From a virus: DNA of 22,494 bases. A model generated the notes under the pieces. That model was not told where the DNA came from. It did not search any database and was given only the letters and a program-made list of their open reading frames with translations. The translations under genes and the position numbers were made by a program. The DNA lies in IMG/VR virus record IMGVR_UViG_3300031355_000050, positions 1 to 22,494 of that record. One strand, given 5' to 3'. Of this stretch, positions 16,258-22,494 are shown one piece after another; position 1 is the first letter of the stretch; every line of letters begins with the position of its first letter.

Positions 16258-18600
16258 ATGGCAGGAGAAATTACATATAGTTCATATCGAAGAAATAATT
16301 ACGATGAAAGAAATTATTATAGTATTATAGGTGGTGGGTCTAGTACAGGTGCTTTGGGTAGTTATTTACTCAAAACGGGGGATGACGCTACTGGAAGTTA
16401 TACATTTGATACAGACACCTTATTTATTGATGCAGATAATCATGCGATAGGGATGGGGATTGGTTCGGATGCACCTGGAACGTTACTTGATATGGAAGGG
16501 GCATTAACGATACGGGGTATAGCAGCTCCAAGTGTTTCTACTGCTGGGCAAGGTATTATTTATTTTGATAGTACTGCAAATACTTTCAAAATGTCCGAAA
16601 ATGGTGGGGCTTACAAAGATATTTATGGCGGATATTGGACTCCAAATGGAAATGATATTTATAATAATAATTCAGGAAATGTTGGATTAGGAGTTACTGC
16701 ACCATCTGTCAAATTAGATATAAATAGTACAGACAATAATCAATTGATCATAAGAAGAATTAGTGGAACTGCCGCTAATGTAGATCATGCTATTGCTTTT
16801 ATAAGTGATGCTGGCACGGATCTTGTTGGAAGGATTGGGCATCTGGGTACATTAACAGGTGTTTGGTCTTTTGATATGTTTACAGATGAAGCCGCTCCAT
16901 TAACTTTTTGGAACTCTTCTGTGGAAAGAATGAGAATAAGGGCTGATGGTAATGTTGGAATAAACGAAACAGATCCTAATTTTAAATTAACAGTAGATGG
17001 TACTGGTTATTTTACAGGAGAAGTTTTATTTGAAGACAACATTGGAAGTGAAACATTTTTTAGTGGCTTTGCCGGTAGTGGTTGGCGTTTGGAAGAAGAT
17101 TCTTCGGGGGTGAATACATTATCTGTAGATAATTTGTATGTTCGCAAATCAATGAATGTATATGAACTTGTTATTAATCAAATTAGGGCTACAAACGGTT
17201 CTTTATGGGTTACTGATTCTGTTAAATTAACGGGGTATGCTTTAAACCCTTATTATGACAGTTACCCTGGTGCTGGAAATGGGTATACATGTTATATAGA
17301 TGATGATAATTTTCCTATTGGTGGGGATCCACCTTTTGTGGGAGGGGATTTTGTACGTTGTCAAAAATGGACTGGTACAGGCGTTAAGTATTATACAGCG
17401 TATATCGCAGCAAGAACAGGATCCCCATATGTAGATACGTTTTATATGCGTATTATAGATGGTGCAGGTACGCCATCTGTGGGGGATGTGTTAGTTAGGG
17501 TTGGAAATGAGTATATAACAAATAGGCAAGGAGCTATTTATATAACCTCTAGTGATTCAAATGCCCCTTATATTGATGTTTTAGATGGAATAGATGATGG
17601 TTATACTTTTACAGATAAAACAAAAGTTAGATTAGGCAAGTTAACTGGAATAACTGATGCCGATTTTGGTGGGGCTTTAAGTGGGTATGGATTATACTCT
17701 GATAATATTTATTTGAAAGGACAAATAATTATCGCTAATCCAGGTGATATAGATCAAACAACATTGGATAATGCTGCGGCTGCGGGGGCAACCGTAGGTG
17801 CTAATTGGAATACAAATTTGTCAAATATACCAGGAACATTAGGAACACCTACCGGAAGCGGCTTATTTTTATCTTCTACATACATGGGTTATTATACTTC
17901 AGGGGCATGGAAAACCTATATGGACAATTCCGGCAATATGGTACTTGGTGATTACGCTGGTGGTGGTGCAGGGTTATCATGGGATCAGAGTGGTGCGGCA
18001 TTGAGTATTAGAGGGGTAATTAATGCAACATCAGGGGATATAGGAGGTTGGACGATAAATTCTGCATATTTAGCTAAAGATACAGGAACTGCAACGTCAT
18101 CATCGGGCATGGCTCCTACTGATTATCCTTTTTATGCTGGATCTACATATGCGAACAGAGCGACAGCCCCATTCAGAGTAAAACCAAGTGGTGAAGCGTA
18201 TATAAATGATTTAGTAGTTGGCACTGGGAATAAGTCTGTAAATTATATACACATGAATACAACAGGAGCGTCTTTTGAAATATGGTCTCCTGCCCCGGCA
18301 AACTATTCTCCTTTATTTAAATTAATCGGAAGAGAAAATTCTTCAAATATTGATCCTTATTTTGAATTTAGAAAGGATGCCAGTGTAGATAGTGATAGTG
18401 ATTATGATTGGATATTATATGCTGATAACAGCTTAATTAGTATGAAAAAAGGCTATGAGAATTTATTTGAAGTAGAAACAACGAGTTCTACAATGTTGAT
18501 GTATATAAAAGGTATTGCTAATTATACGGGGGGAAATCCGGACGTGAGAAATTTATGTGTAGATACTGTGACTGGGCAGGTGTTTTATAATTTTTCTTAA
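16258..18600 (+). CDS. Tail fibre / receptor-binding protein
   Basis: A 780-residue protein rich in G, S, T, N and D, as in fibrous phage proteins. Three copies of a fibre repeat are visible: NHAIGMGIGSDAPGTLLDM (residues 61-79), GNVGLGVTAPSVKLDI (140-155) and GNVGINETDPNFKLTVDGTG (231-250). A later block, SGDIGGWTINSAYLAKD plus FYAGSTYANRATAPFRVKPS, is common in tail fibre and central tail proteins. No C-terminal S74 chaperone motif is seen. It should lie at the tail tip and touch the host surface. The receptor is unknown. Confidence 0.8.
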   Translation: MAGEITYSSYRRNNYDERNYYSIIGGGSSTGALGSYLLKTGDDATGSYTFDTDTLFIDADNHAIGMGIGSDAPGTLLDMEGALTIRGIAAPSVSTAGQGIIYFDSTANTFKMSENGGAYKDIYGGYWTPNGNDIYNNNSGNVGLGVTAPSVKLDINSTDNNQLIIRRISGTAANVDHAIAFISDAGTDLVGRIGHLGTLTGVWSFDMFTDEAAPLTFWNSSVERMRIRADGNVGINETDPNFKLTVDGTGYFTGEVLFEDNIGSETFFSGFAGSGWRLEEDSSGVNTLSVDNLYVRKSMNVYELVINQIRATNGSLWVTDSVKLTGYALNPYYDSYPGAGNGYTCYIDDDNFPIGGDPPFVGGDFVRCQKWTGTGVKYYTAYIAARTGSPYVDTFYMRIIDGAGTPSVGDVLVRVGNEYITNRQGAIYITSSDSNAPYIDVLDGIDDGYTFTDKTKVRLGKLTGITDADFGGALSGYGLYSDNIYLKGQIIIANPGDIDQTTLDNAAAAGATVGANWNTNLSNIPGTLGTPTGSGLFLSSTYMGYYTSGAWKTYMDNSGNMVLGDYAGGGAGLSWDQSGAALSIRGVINATSGDIGGWTINSAYLAKDTGTATSSSGMAPTDYPFYAGSTYANRATAPFRVKPSGEAYINDLVVGTGNKSVNYIHMNTTGASFEIWSPAPANYSPLFKLIGRENSSNIDPYFEFRKDASVDSDSDYDWILYADNSLISMKKGYENLFEVETTSSTMLMYIKGIANYTGGNPDVRNLCVDTVTGQVFYNFS

Positions 18601-18628
18601 ATTTATTAATCAAATAAATAGTAAAACA

Positions 18629-18919
18629 ATGACAATTAAAATTAACGAAGAATTGAAAAACATAGACGGAAAAACGTCTATTATTGAAAAAGGTAATCCT
18701 TTAACCTTAAAGGAAGTGTGTATTGCGGCTGTTCTAACCCCTATGGAAGGGGATGACCGTAAAAAGAAATTTGAAAAGTGGGAAATCTATAAAAAATTTA
18801 GGGACAGTATAGATACTGTGACTTTATCGGCTGAGGATGTTGCAATCATCAAAGATTCAATCGGTAAATTCTATCCGCCACTTATTTTAGGACAGAGTTT
18901 TGAAATGTTAGAATCATAA
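18629..18919 (+). CDS. Small conserved phage protein, function unknown
   Basis: A 96-residue soluble protein (GNPLTLKEVCIAAVLTPMEG, FEKWEIYKKFRD, LSAEDVAIIKDSIGK, PPLILGQSFEMLE). Proteins of this size and pattern recur near the tail genes of many siphoviruses, judging from memory of the pattern, but I know of no established function. It has no signal peptide or membrane helix. It is the last gene of the rightward operon, 28 bp after the fibre gene and just before the terminator. Confidence 0.7.
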   Translation: MTIKINEELKNIDGKTSIIEKGNPLTLKEVCIAAVLTPMEGDDRKKKFEKWEIYKKFRDSIDTVTLSAEDVAIIKDSIGKFYPPLILGQSFEMLES

Positions 18920-18958
18920 ATTTGGGTTTTTTGTTTTTATTGGGTTGATTAAGTAGAG

Positions 18959-18993
18959 CCTTGACGTCGTGAGATTTCAAGGTTTCTTTTTTT
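18959..18993 (+). terminator. Terminator of the rightward late operon
   Basis: CCTTGA (18959-18964) pairs with TCAAGG (18977-18982) across a 12-base loop, followed by TTTCTTTTTTT. It lies between two converging operons. The T-run is only on the + strand side, so it should stop rightward transcription. The 3' arm contains the stop codon of the leftward gene. Confidence 0.65.
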
Positions 18994-19333
18994 CTTCATT
19001 TATGTATTCCCAATTGTATTTGTGTTCAGTTTTATAATTATGTTTTATTGCATTTGCAACAGTATTCCGTGAATATTTCATTCCTCGTGCGGCAGCAGAT
19101 GCACTATCCCACACTTTTATTTCTTTTCCATTTAATAGTTGTCGAACTTTTTTTCCATGCCCAATTTCAAATCTACCTTTGTCATATCCTGCTGTAAAAG
19201 CAAGTTCTAAATAAAATTGTACAAATCTAATAGGAACATAATGATCTATCGTTGGAGTGTAATCGGGTGTAGGTAGAATACTCTTGGTCCTAATTTCCAA
19301 GAGTATTCGATTTATGGTTTCTTCTTTATTCAT
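18977..19333 (-). CDS. NUMOD1-like DNA-binding protein without a nuclease domain
   Basis: A 118-residue protein. The C-terminal half, about residues 69-110, reads GKEIKVWDSASAAARGMKYS then RNTVANAIKHNY and YNWEYI. This follows the NUMOD1/AP2-like helix-turn-helix pattern normally attached to HNH or GIY-YIG homing endonucleases. No such nuclease motif is present. The N-terminal half (RFVQFYLELAFTAGYDKGRF) is helical and I do not recognise it. It could be a regulator, a remnant of a homing endonuclease, or a partner of a separate nuclease. It is the last gene of the leftward cluster, 14 bp after the ATPase gene. Confidence 0.6.
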   Translation of the reverse strand: MNKEETINRILLEIRTKSILPTPDYTPTIDHYVPIRFVQFYLELAFTAGYDKGRFEIGHGKKVRQLLNGKEIKVWDSASAAARGMKYSRNTVANAIKHNYKTEHKYNWEYINEEKKKP

Positions 19334-19347
19334 CTTTCTTTGTTTTT

Positions 19348-19971
19348 TTATAATTCATTTACTTTACTTCGTTTATTACGTATTGTAACTTCAATTACTT
19401 TGTCCGCCGATTCCATTATTTCCTCGCGTGATATACGTTCGTCGCTAACCATAATTACTTGCATACCCATTTTATTAGAAATTTCACGTATCATTTCCAG
19501 AACAAGTTTATTAGGTTCCTCCCCTTTCAAATATTTAAAAGGTTCGTCTTGTATGAGTATATTTTGGGAACGTGGAGTTTGCATTGTCCAACAACCAACA
19601 CGAAGAGCTATTGCAGCCACATCAACAGCACCAAATCCAGATGCTTCCATAGGATCTATTCTATTTCCGTCACGTTCGAAGTACAGATCACATTCCGTTT
19701 TGTTTCGACGTTGTACAAACTCTACTTGCAACGTGTACGGTTCTGGAAATACCGAATCCATTGCCATCGAAGCTATGTCAGAAATATGGGTTTGTAATTG
19801 TTGCTGTGTTTTCATTCCGACTTCTCGAATGATTTCCCTGGCTTCCTCATGCCTTTGTAAATTCCTTTTACATTCCTTAATTTCTAATCGGATGGAATTT
19901 ATCGTTTTCCCAATACTGGAACGTTCCCCCTTTATTCTTTCCAGCCTGTTTCTGATCTCTTTTATATTCAT
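19348..19971 (-). CDS. Rad50/SbcC-like ATPase, C-terminal half only
   Basis: A 207-residue protein. Residues 1-60 form a charged coiled-coil arm. Then come MEASGFGAVDVAAIALR (108-124), matching the ABC/SMC signature region, and NILIQDEPFKYLKG (137-150), a Walker B with D142/E143. QVIMVSDERIS (171-181) follows at the switch position, where a histidine is usual but serine is seen here. There is no Walker A (GxxGxGKS/T) anywhere, so on its own it cannot make a complete ATP site. It would need a separate N-terminal half or a partner. A Mre11/SbcD-like phosphoesterase encoded about 1.5 kb upstream on the same strand supports a role in DNA end processing or recombination. Confidence 0.75.
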   Translation of the reverse strand: MNIKEIRNRLERIKGERSSIGKTINSIRLEIKECKRNLQRHEEAREIIREVGMKTQQQLQTHISDIASMAMDSVFPEPYTLQVEFVQRRNKTECDLYFERDGNRIDPMEASGFGAVDVAAIALRVGCWTMQTPRSQNILIQDEPFKYLKGEEPNKLVLEMIREISNKMGMQVIMVSDERISREEIMESADKVIEVTIRNKRSKVNEL

Positions 19972-20000
19972 TCTTTATCAGTTTTTCGGCATTTATATAA

Positions 20001-20225
20001 TTACTTTTTGGTATTTTGTAAGCAGTGTAAAATCGCTTCGTATATGCTTACTTTCCTGCCCTTTATCCAATATGTATCTTTATATAAAATTCTAGTACCT
20101 ATTGGACGATTGGTAAATAAACTTTTGAACCATTTCAAACCCAATATCCCCCATATGCAACATTTGATGAAAAATGCAAATAAATATAGGAATGGAATTG
20201 CTATTGCTTTTAGAATTGTTTTCAT
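20001..20225 (-). CDS. Small single-pass membrane protein, function unknown
   Basis: A 74-residue protein with one strong hydrophobic segment at about residues 7-30 (AIAIPFLYLFAFFIKCCIWG) and a basic, soluble C-terminus (RPIGTRILYKDTYWIKGRKV). It starts 3 bp after the outer-membrane-like gene and has AAGGT just before its ATG, so the two are probably made together. It is not recognisable as a known holin or spanin. An opposite-strand frame of equal length overlaps it, but the spacing, start site and direction of neighbouring genes favour this one. Confidence 0.55.
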   Translation of the reverse strand: MKTILKAIAIPFLYLFAFFIKCCIWGILGLKWFKSLFTNRPIGTRILYKDTYWIKGRKVSIYEAILHCLQNTKK

Positions 20226-20228
20226 ACC

Positions 20229-20663
20229 TTAAAAATTAAAACCCACACCAATATTTGATTCCCAATTCCATATATCTGACATTAACAAGATTGAAAACCG
20301 ACCTGCAACTGTGCCGCTTATTCCAATGTCAAATGAAGTTTTATGAATTTTGTTTACTCCACTTATTTCTAAATTATAGGAGTTAAAAAAGTAATTATGG
20401 TTTATGCCAACATAAACTCTTCCTAATCCATTTATCTTGTAAGAAGTACCAAGACCTACTTTAATGTTTTTAGTATAGAAATAGGGCATGTCTTTTTTTG
20501 ATTTAATCGTTCCGTACCATGCTTTAGCATACAAACCAAACTTGTCAAAGTTTTGTCCGTACATTATTCCTGGCCTAAAATGAGCTGGTTCAATGGTAAC
20601 AAATAATTGAGCATTTAAACTTAGTTTTAAACTCAATAGTAATAAAATTAAAAGTATTCTCAT
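20229..20663 (-). CDS. Small outer-membrane beta-barrel-like protein (possible moron)
   Basis: A 144-residue protein with a clear signal peptide: MRILLILLLLSLKLSLNAQ, cleavage likely A|Q as is common in Bacteroidota. The mature part alternates polar and hydrophobic residues with many glycines and aromatics (FGLYAKAWYGTI, VGLGTSYKINGLGRVYVGIN, TSFDIGISGTVAGRFSILL) and ends in GVGFNF. A terminal phenylalanine is the usual sorting signal for outer-membrane barrels. The size suits an eight-stranded barrel, comparable to OmpX and phage lambda Lom. A phage outer-membrane protein made by the host could block superinfection or alter cell-surface behaviour; this is inference. A candidate promoter precedes it at 20690-20718. 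Confidence 0.7.
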   Translation of the reverse strand: MRILLILLLLSLKLSLNAQLFVTIEPAHFRPGIMYGQNFDKFGLYAKAWYGTIKSKKDMPYFYTKNIKVGLGTSYKINGLGRVYVGINHNYFFNSYNLEISGVNKIHKTSFDIGISGTVAGRFSILLMSDIWNWESNIGVGFNF

Positions 20664-20689
20664 GTTTTCAATATTAAAATGGTTTTACA

Positions 20690-20718
20690 CAAATTTATTT
20701 GATAGTAATTCCTATAAA
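20690..20718 (-). promoter_or_regulatory. Candidate Bacteroidota-type promoter for the outer-membrane-like gene
   Basis: On the - strand TAAATTTG (20697 down to 20690) matches the -7 consensus TAnnTTTG of the Bacteroidota primary sigma factor. TTTA (20718-20715), 17 bases upstream, is one mismatch from the -33 TTTG. It lies in the 57-bp gap before the gene, about 26 bases from the ATG at 20663. Confidence 0.45.
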
Positions 20719-20720
20719 CA

Positions 20721-20963
20721 TCAGTTGTCGTCAAAATCATATTTAGATTCAAGTTCAATTAATCCCTTTTTAATCTGGCTGGATATTTTGGTGAGTTCCG
20801 TGCCCATTTCCATCAGTTTTTTTTCAGCTTCCTTAATTGTAGTACATTCCCAATTATCTTTCAATTGTTTCATTAGTGCTACTTGTTGACCTTTTAAAAC
20901 GTTCAAATTTGTTTTTGCTTCGTCAACTTTCCTTTTCAGTTGCATTAGATCATTTTCATTCAT
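20721..20963 (-). CDS. Small coiled-coil protein, function unknown
   Basis: An 80-residue, highly charged, almost wholly helical protein (LMQLKRKVDEAKTNLNVLKG, LMKQLKDNW, IKEAEKKLMEM) with heptad-like spacing and an acidic end. I chose the ATG at 20963 rather than 20969: GGAGG at 20977-20973 is nine bases before 20963 but only three before 20969, and the tail tube gene shows the same arrangement. The start lies inside the end of the DUF3820 gene. It may pair with the Rad50-like coiled coil encoded downstream, but that is inference from context. Confidence 0.65.
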   Translation of the reverse strand: MNENDLMQLKRKVDEAKTNLNVLKGQQVALMKQLKDNWECTTIKEAEKKLMEMGTELTKISSQIKKGLIELESKYDFDDN

Positions 20964-21162
20964 CTTCATTTTCCTCCTTTTCTTTTTCGATTTCTATTAT
21001 AAGAGCTTTTAGATTTTCTAAAATGTACTCCGCAACATCGTGACTTGCATACCCTTGCTCTTTTATATAGAGTAAATAGGAAGCTGGAACATTTGCCATC
21101 TTCGTCCCTTTGTATTTTCCATATGGCATTTTTGATTCATCTGTTAATTTTTGCATTTTCAT
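20956..21162 (-). CDS. DUF3820-like small protein
   Basis: A 68-residue protein carrying MPYGKYKGTKMANVPASYLL then YIKEQGY (residues about 12-38), which closely follows the DUF3820 pattern MPFGKYKG...P.YL.W. This domain is found alone in phages and is also seen with exonuclease-related proteins; its role is not established. The acidic tail (EIEKEKEENEDE) overlaps the start of the coiled-coil gene and contains its ribosome site. A second Met at 21156 could also be the start. Confidence 0.72.
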   Translation of the reverse strand: MKMQKLTDESKMPYGKYKGTKMANVPASYLLYIKEQGYASHDVAEYILENLKALIIEIEKEKEENEDE

Positions 21163-21198
21163 ATCCCCAAAATTAGTTTAATATTTTTGTTTAGTAAA

Positions 21199-21279
21199 TC
21201 AAATGTTTGAATAAATATTATTTGCTACTATTTTTTCTTTCATTGCAGCAAATTCATCATATTTATGTGTTTCACTCAT
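21199..21279 (-). CDS. Possible 26-residue peptide
   Basis: ATG at 21279 opens MSETHKYDEFAAMKEKIVAN then NIYSNI, stop TGA at 21201-21199. It starts 11 bases after the stop of the preceding small gene and has ordinary composition, but no Shine-Dalgarno site or homology support. It may be a real micro-protein or chance. Confidence 0.35.
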   Translation of the reverse strand: MSETHKYDEFAAMKEKIVANNIYSNI

Positions 21280-21290
21280 ATTTTTAAATT

Positions 21291-21449
21291 TTAACAATAT
21301 TTATAATACCATTCTGCTGGATGAAAATCTAAAAGTTCTGGAAAACTTTTTAAATATTTATCAATAACTTCCTTTGCTTGTTTATCATTCATGTGATATG
21401 TACTACAACGAATATTATTCACTAAATTTTCATATACTTTTCTTGTCAT
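21291..21449 (-). CDS. 52-residue small protein, function unknown
   Basis: ATG at 21449 overlaps the stop of the phosphoesterase gene as ATGA, and the frame ends in TAA at 21293-21291. The product reads MTRKVYENLVNNIRCSTYHM, NDKQAKEVIDKYLKSFPELL, DFHPAEWYYKYC. It looks like a compact helical protein with two cysteines. The four-base coupling to a clear gene and the protein-like composition support it. The family is not recognised. Confidence 0.65.
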   Translation of the reverse strand: MTRKVYENLVNNIRCSTYHMNDKQAKEVIDKYLKSFPELLDFHPAEWYYKYC

Positions 21450-22309
21450 TTTCCTATAGATTTATAAACTATTTCCATTACTGATTTACGTATACTATTT
21501 TCTTTTTCGAACTGTTCCAAATTGTCTTCAAAAGATAAAGCAGCTTTAAATTTTGTATTTAAAGAATTTACGAATATTTCAATTCTTTCGTTACGTGCTT
21601 CAACTTTGTCTAAATGTTCCCGTGTGTAGGTTTCTTTATGGTATGGCAAATAAATAGGTTCTACCGTGTTCGTATCCGAATACCACAAATAGACACGTGG
21701 TAAATTAGTTTCACCTGCTTTTTGTAAAGTTAATGGCCCAGGATTAACCAATATTCTATCCTCATACTCTTCTACAAATGGGGTATGATTATCGCCTGTA
21801 AGAATTAAACTAAAACGTGAGTATTTTTTTAATAATTCAATAGCAGGTAAATGTACACAACCAGGCCATGGACGTGTACCTTGCCATGTGAAACGATGCC
21901 AAACTAAAATATCATCGTCATTTTCAAAAGGAACCATTCCCCAACTTAAAAATTGCATTCCTTTAGGTGTAATACCATTTACGATATCTGCTTGTTCTAA
22001 AGTATATATACCACTTTTTTCTTGTAAATTTAAGTTATGCTGAGGCAAATCATGATTGCCATATACAGTATAAAACTTTTTAGGCAAATGTATTATTGTT
22101 TTGGACAATAACCACGGAGAAGGTTTCCAATAATTAAACAGATCACCAGCATGTAAAACAGGGCAATTATGTTTACATTGCAAGTTTGCTACAAAGTCAA
22201 CTGCTTCCCATTGTTCTTTTTGAAAATCTGTTCTGCATATTGGTGTATCTTCCCGGATATGCCAGTCAGAAGTTAAGATGAGATCCGGCTGTTTCTTCTT
22301 TCTAATCAT
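21446..22309 (-). CDS. Mre11/SbcD-like metallophosphoesterase
   Basis: A 287-residue calcineurin-like phosphoesterase with all five metal motifs: SDWH (residues 14-17), HAGDLF (53-58), GNHD (84-87), VWH (136-138) and TGDNHTP (171-177), followed by LVNPGPLT (188-194). The order and spacing fit the SbcD/Mre11/YfcE side of the family. Mre11-type enzymes are nucleases that process DNA ends with a Rad50-type ATPase, and a half Rad50-like gene lies downstream on the same strand. A Mre11 capping domain is not obvious, and the C-terminal 80 residues are helical. A stand-alone phosphodiesterase is the alternative. It overlaps both neighbours (8 bp upstream, 4 bp downstream). Confidence 0.82.
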   Translation of the reverse strand: MIRKKKQPDLILTSDWHIREDTPICRTDFQKEQWEAVDFVANLQCKHNCPVLHAGDLFNYWKPSPWLLSKTIIHLPKKFYTVYGNHDLPQHNLNLQEKSGIYTLEQADIVNGITPKGMQFLSWGMVPFENDDDILVWHRFTWQGTRPWPGCVHLPAIELLKKYSRFSLILTGDNHTPFVEEYEDRILVNPGPLTLQKAGETNLPRVYLWYSDTNTVEPIYLPYHKETYTREHLDKVEARNERIEIFVNSLNTKFKAALSFEDNLEQFEKENSIRKSVMEIVYKSIGK

Positions 22310-22494
22310 CTTTTTCTAAATGATAATGTTTTATTGTTTCAATCAGTTCTTTTACAAAATCCTTCGTGGCATACATAGTAACATCTACTGTTACTATATC
22401 GTCTGCTGGAAGATGAATCGTAATTGATGTTATTTCATGTGCATTTAATTTTAGAGCTCTACATAACTCTTCCCCTATGTCTACACCTCTTATG
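22302..22494 (-). CDS. C-terminal end of an unrecognised phage gene (partial)
   Basis: The frame enters from the right edge and ends in TAG at 22304-22302, leaving 63 residues: RGVDIGEELCRALKLNAHEI, ITIHLPADDIVTVDVTMYAT, then a charged helix ending HYHLEKDD. It has one beta hairpin-like part and helices and no membrane span. It overlaps the phosphoesterase start by 8 bp. Not recognised. Confidence 0.65.
   Translation of the reverse strand, partial: IRGVDIGEELCRALKLNAHEITSITIHLPADDIVTVDVTMYATKDFVKELIETIKHYHLEKDD

Noticed and set aside
161-18600. Many GGGG or longer runs on the coding strand, considered as G-quadruplex or modification signals
   Set aside because: They mostly arise from GGG codons followed by G-starting codons, are scattered rather than grouped, and the excess looks modest by eye. 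A count against a codon-shuffled control would be needed.
18917-18924. TAAATTTG on the + strand at the end of the last late gene
   Set aside because: It matches the -7 consensus but has no well-spaced -33 element and would only drive transcription into the terminator.
19340-20095. Long open frame on the + strand opposite the Rad50-like gene
   Set aside because: The translation is serine-, cysteine- and isoleucine-rich with no domain, and it lies exactly antisense to a gene with clear ATPase motifs. It is a shadow frame.
20008-20232. A 74-residue + strand frame over the small membrane protein gene
   Set aside because: All neighbours run leftward, the - strand frame starts 3 bp after the preceding gene with AAGGT before it, and the + frame has no ribosome site.
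21168-21175. TAATTTTG on the - strand before the DUF3820 gene
   Set aside because: It is five bases from the ATG and has TACT where a -33 TTTG should be. Short AT-rich matches are expected by chance here.
1-22494. CRISPR arrays, tRNA genes, insertion sequences, attachment sites
   Set aside because: I saw no regular repeats, cloverleaf-like segments, transposase motifs or direct-repeat boundaries.

Overview
This window looks like part of the genome of a tailed phage or prophage with a long non-contractile tail (siphovirus type), probably infecting a member of the Bacteroidota. The phage assignment rests on an unbroken run of connector, neck, tail tube, tail chaperone, tape measure, distal tail and fibre genes. 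The host assignment is an inference. It rests on the AT-rich sequence, sparse Shine-Dalgarno sites, a signal peptide ending in NAQ, and a TAnnTTTG-type promoter element in front of an outer-membrane-like gene. No tail sheath gene is visible.

Positions 1-8205 (+ strand) hold a compact glycan-modification island. It has the end of one unknown gene, seven predicted glycosyltransferases (a GT11 fucosyltransferase, two GT2-like, one RXYLT1/exostosin-like, one DXD enzyme, one with a galactosyltransferase-type C-terminal motif, one GT8-like), two methyltransferases, one extended-SDR sugar-nucleotide epimerase/dehydratase and one sulfotransferase. Nearly all overlap by an ATGA or are a few bases apart, with no internal promoter or terminator seen. 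The island runs into the head-tail connector gene with a 1-bp gap, so it sits inside the virion structural operon. No flippase, polymerase or lipid-carrier initiating transferase is present, which fits cytoplasmic decoration of virion proteins better than synthesis of a cell-surface polysaccharide.

Positions 8207-18919 (+) are the head-tail and tail genes: connector, head closure, HK97-gp10-like neck protein, tail terminator, tail tube, tail assembly chaperones G and GT, tape measure, distal tail/hub protein, fibre and a small conserved protein. Two recoding events stand out. The tail tube gene is split by a +1 frame change close to its N-terminus. The chaperone pair has a near-ideal -1 signal (A AAA AAC, six bases, then an 11-bp stem).

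Positions 18920-18976 form a convergent boundary with a terminator. Positions 18977-22494 (- strand) hold accessory and DNA-metabolism genes: a Mre11/SbcD-like phosphoesterase, tiny ORFs, a DUF3820 protein, a coiled-coil protein, a probable moron (OmpX-sized outer-membrane protein plus a small membrane protein) with its own candidate promoter, a Rad50/SbcC-like ATPase C-terminal half without Walker A, and a NUMOD1-like DNA-binding protein.
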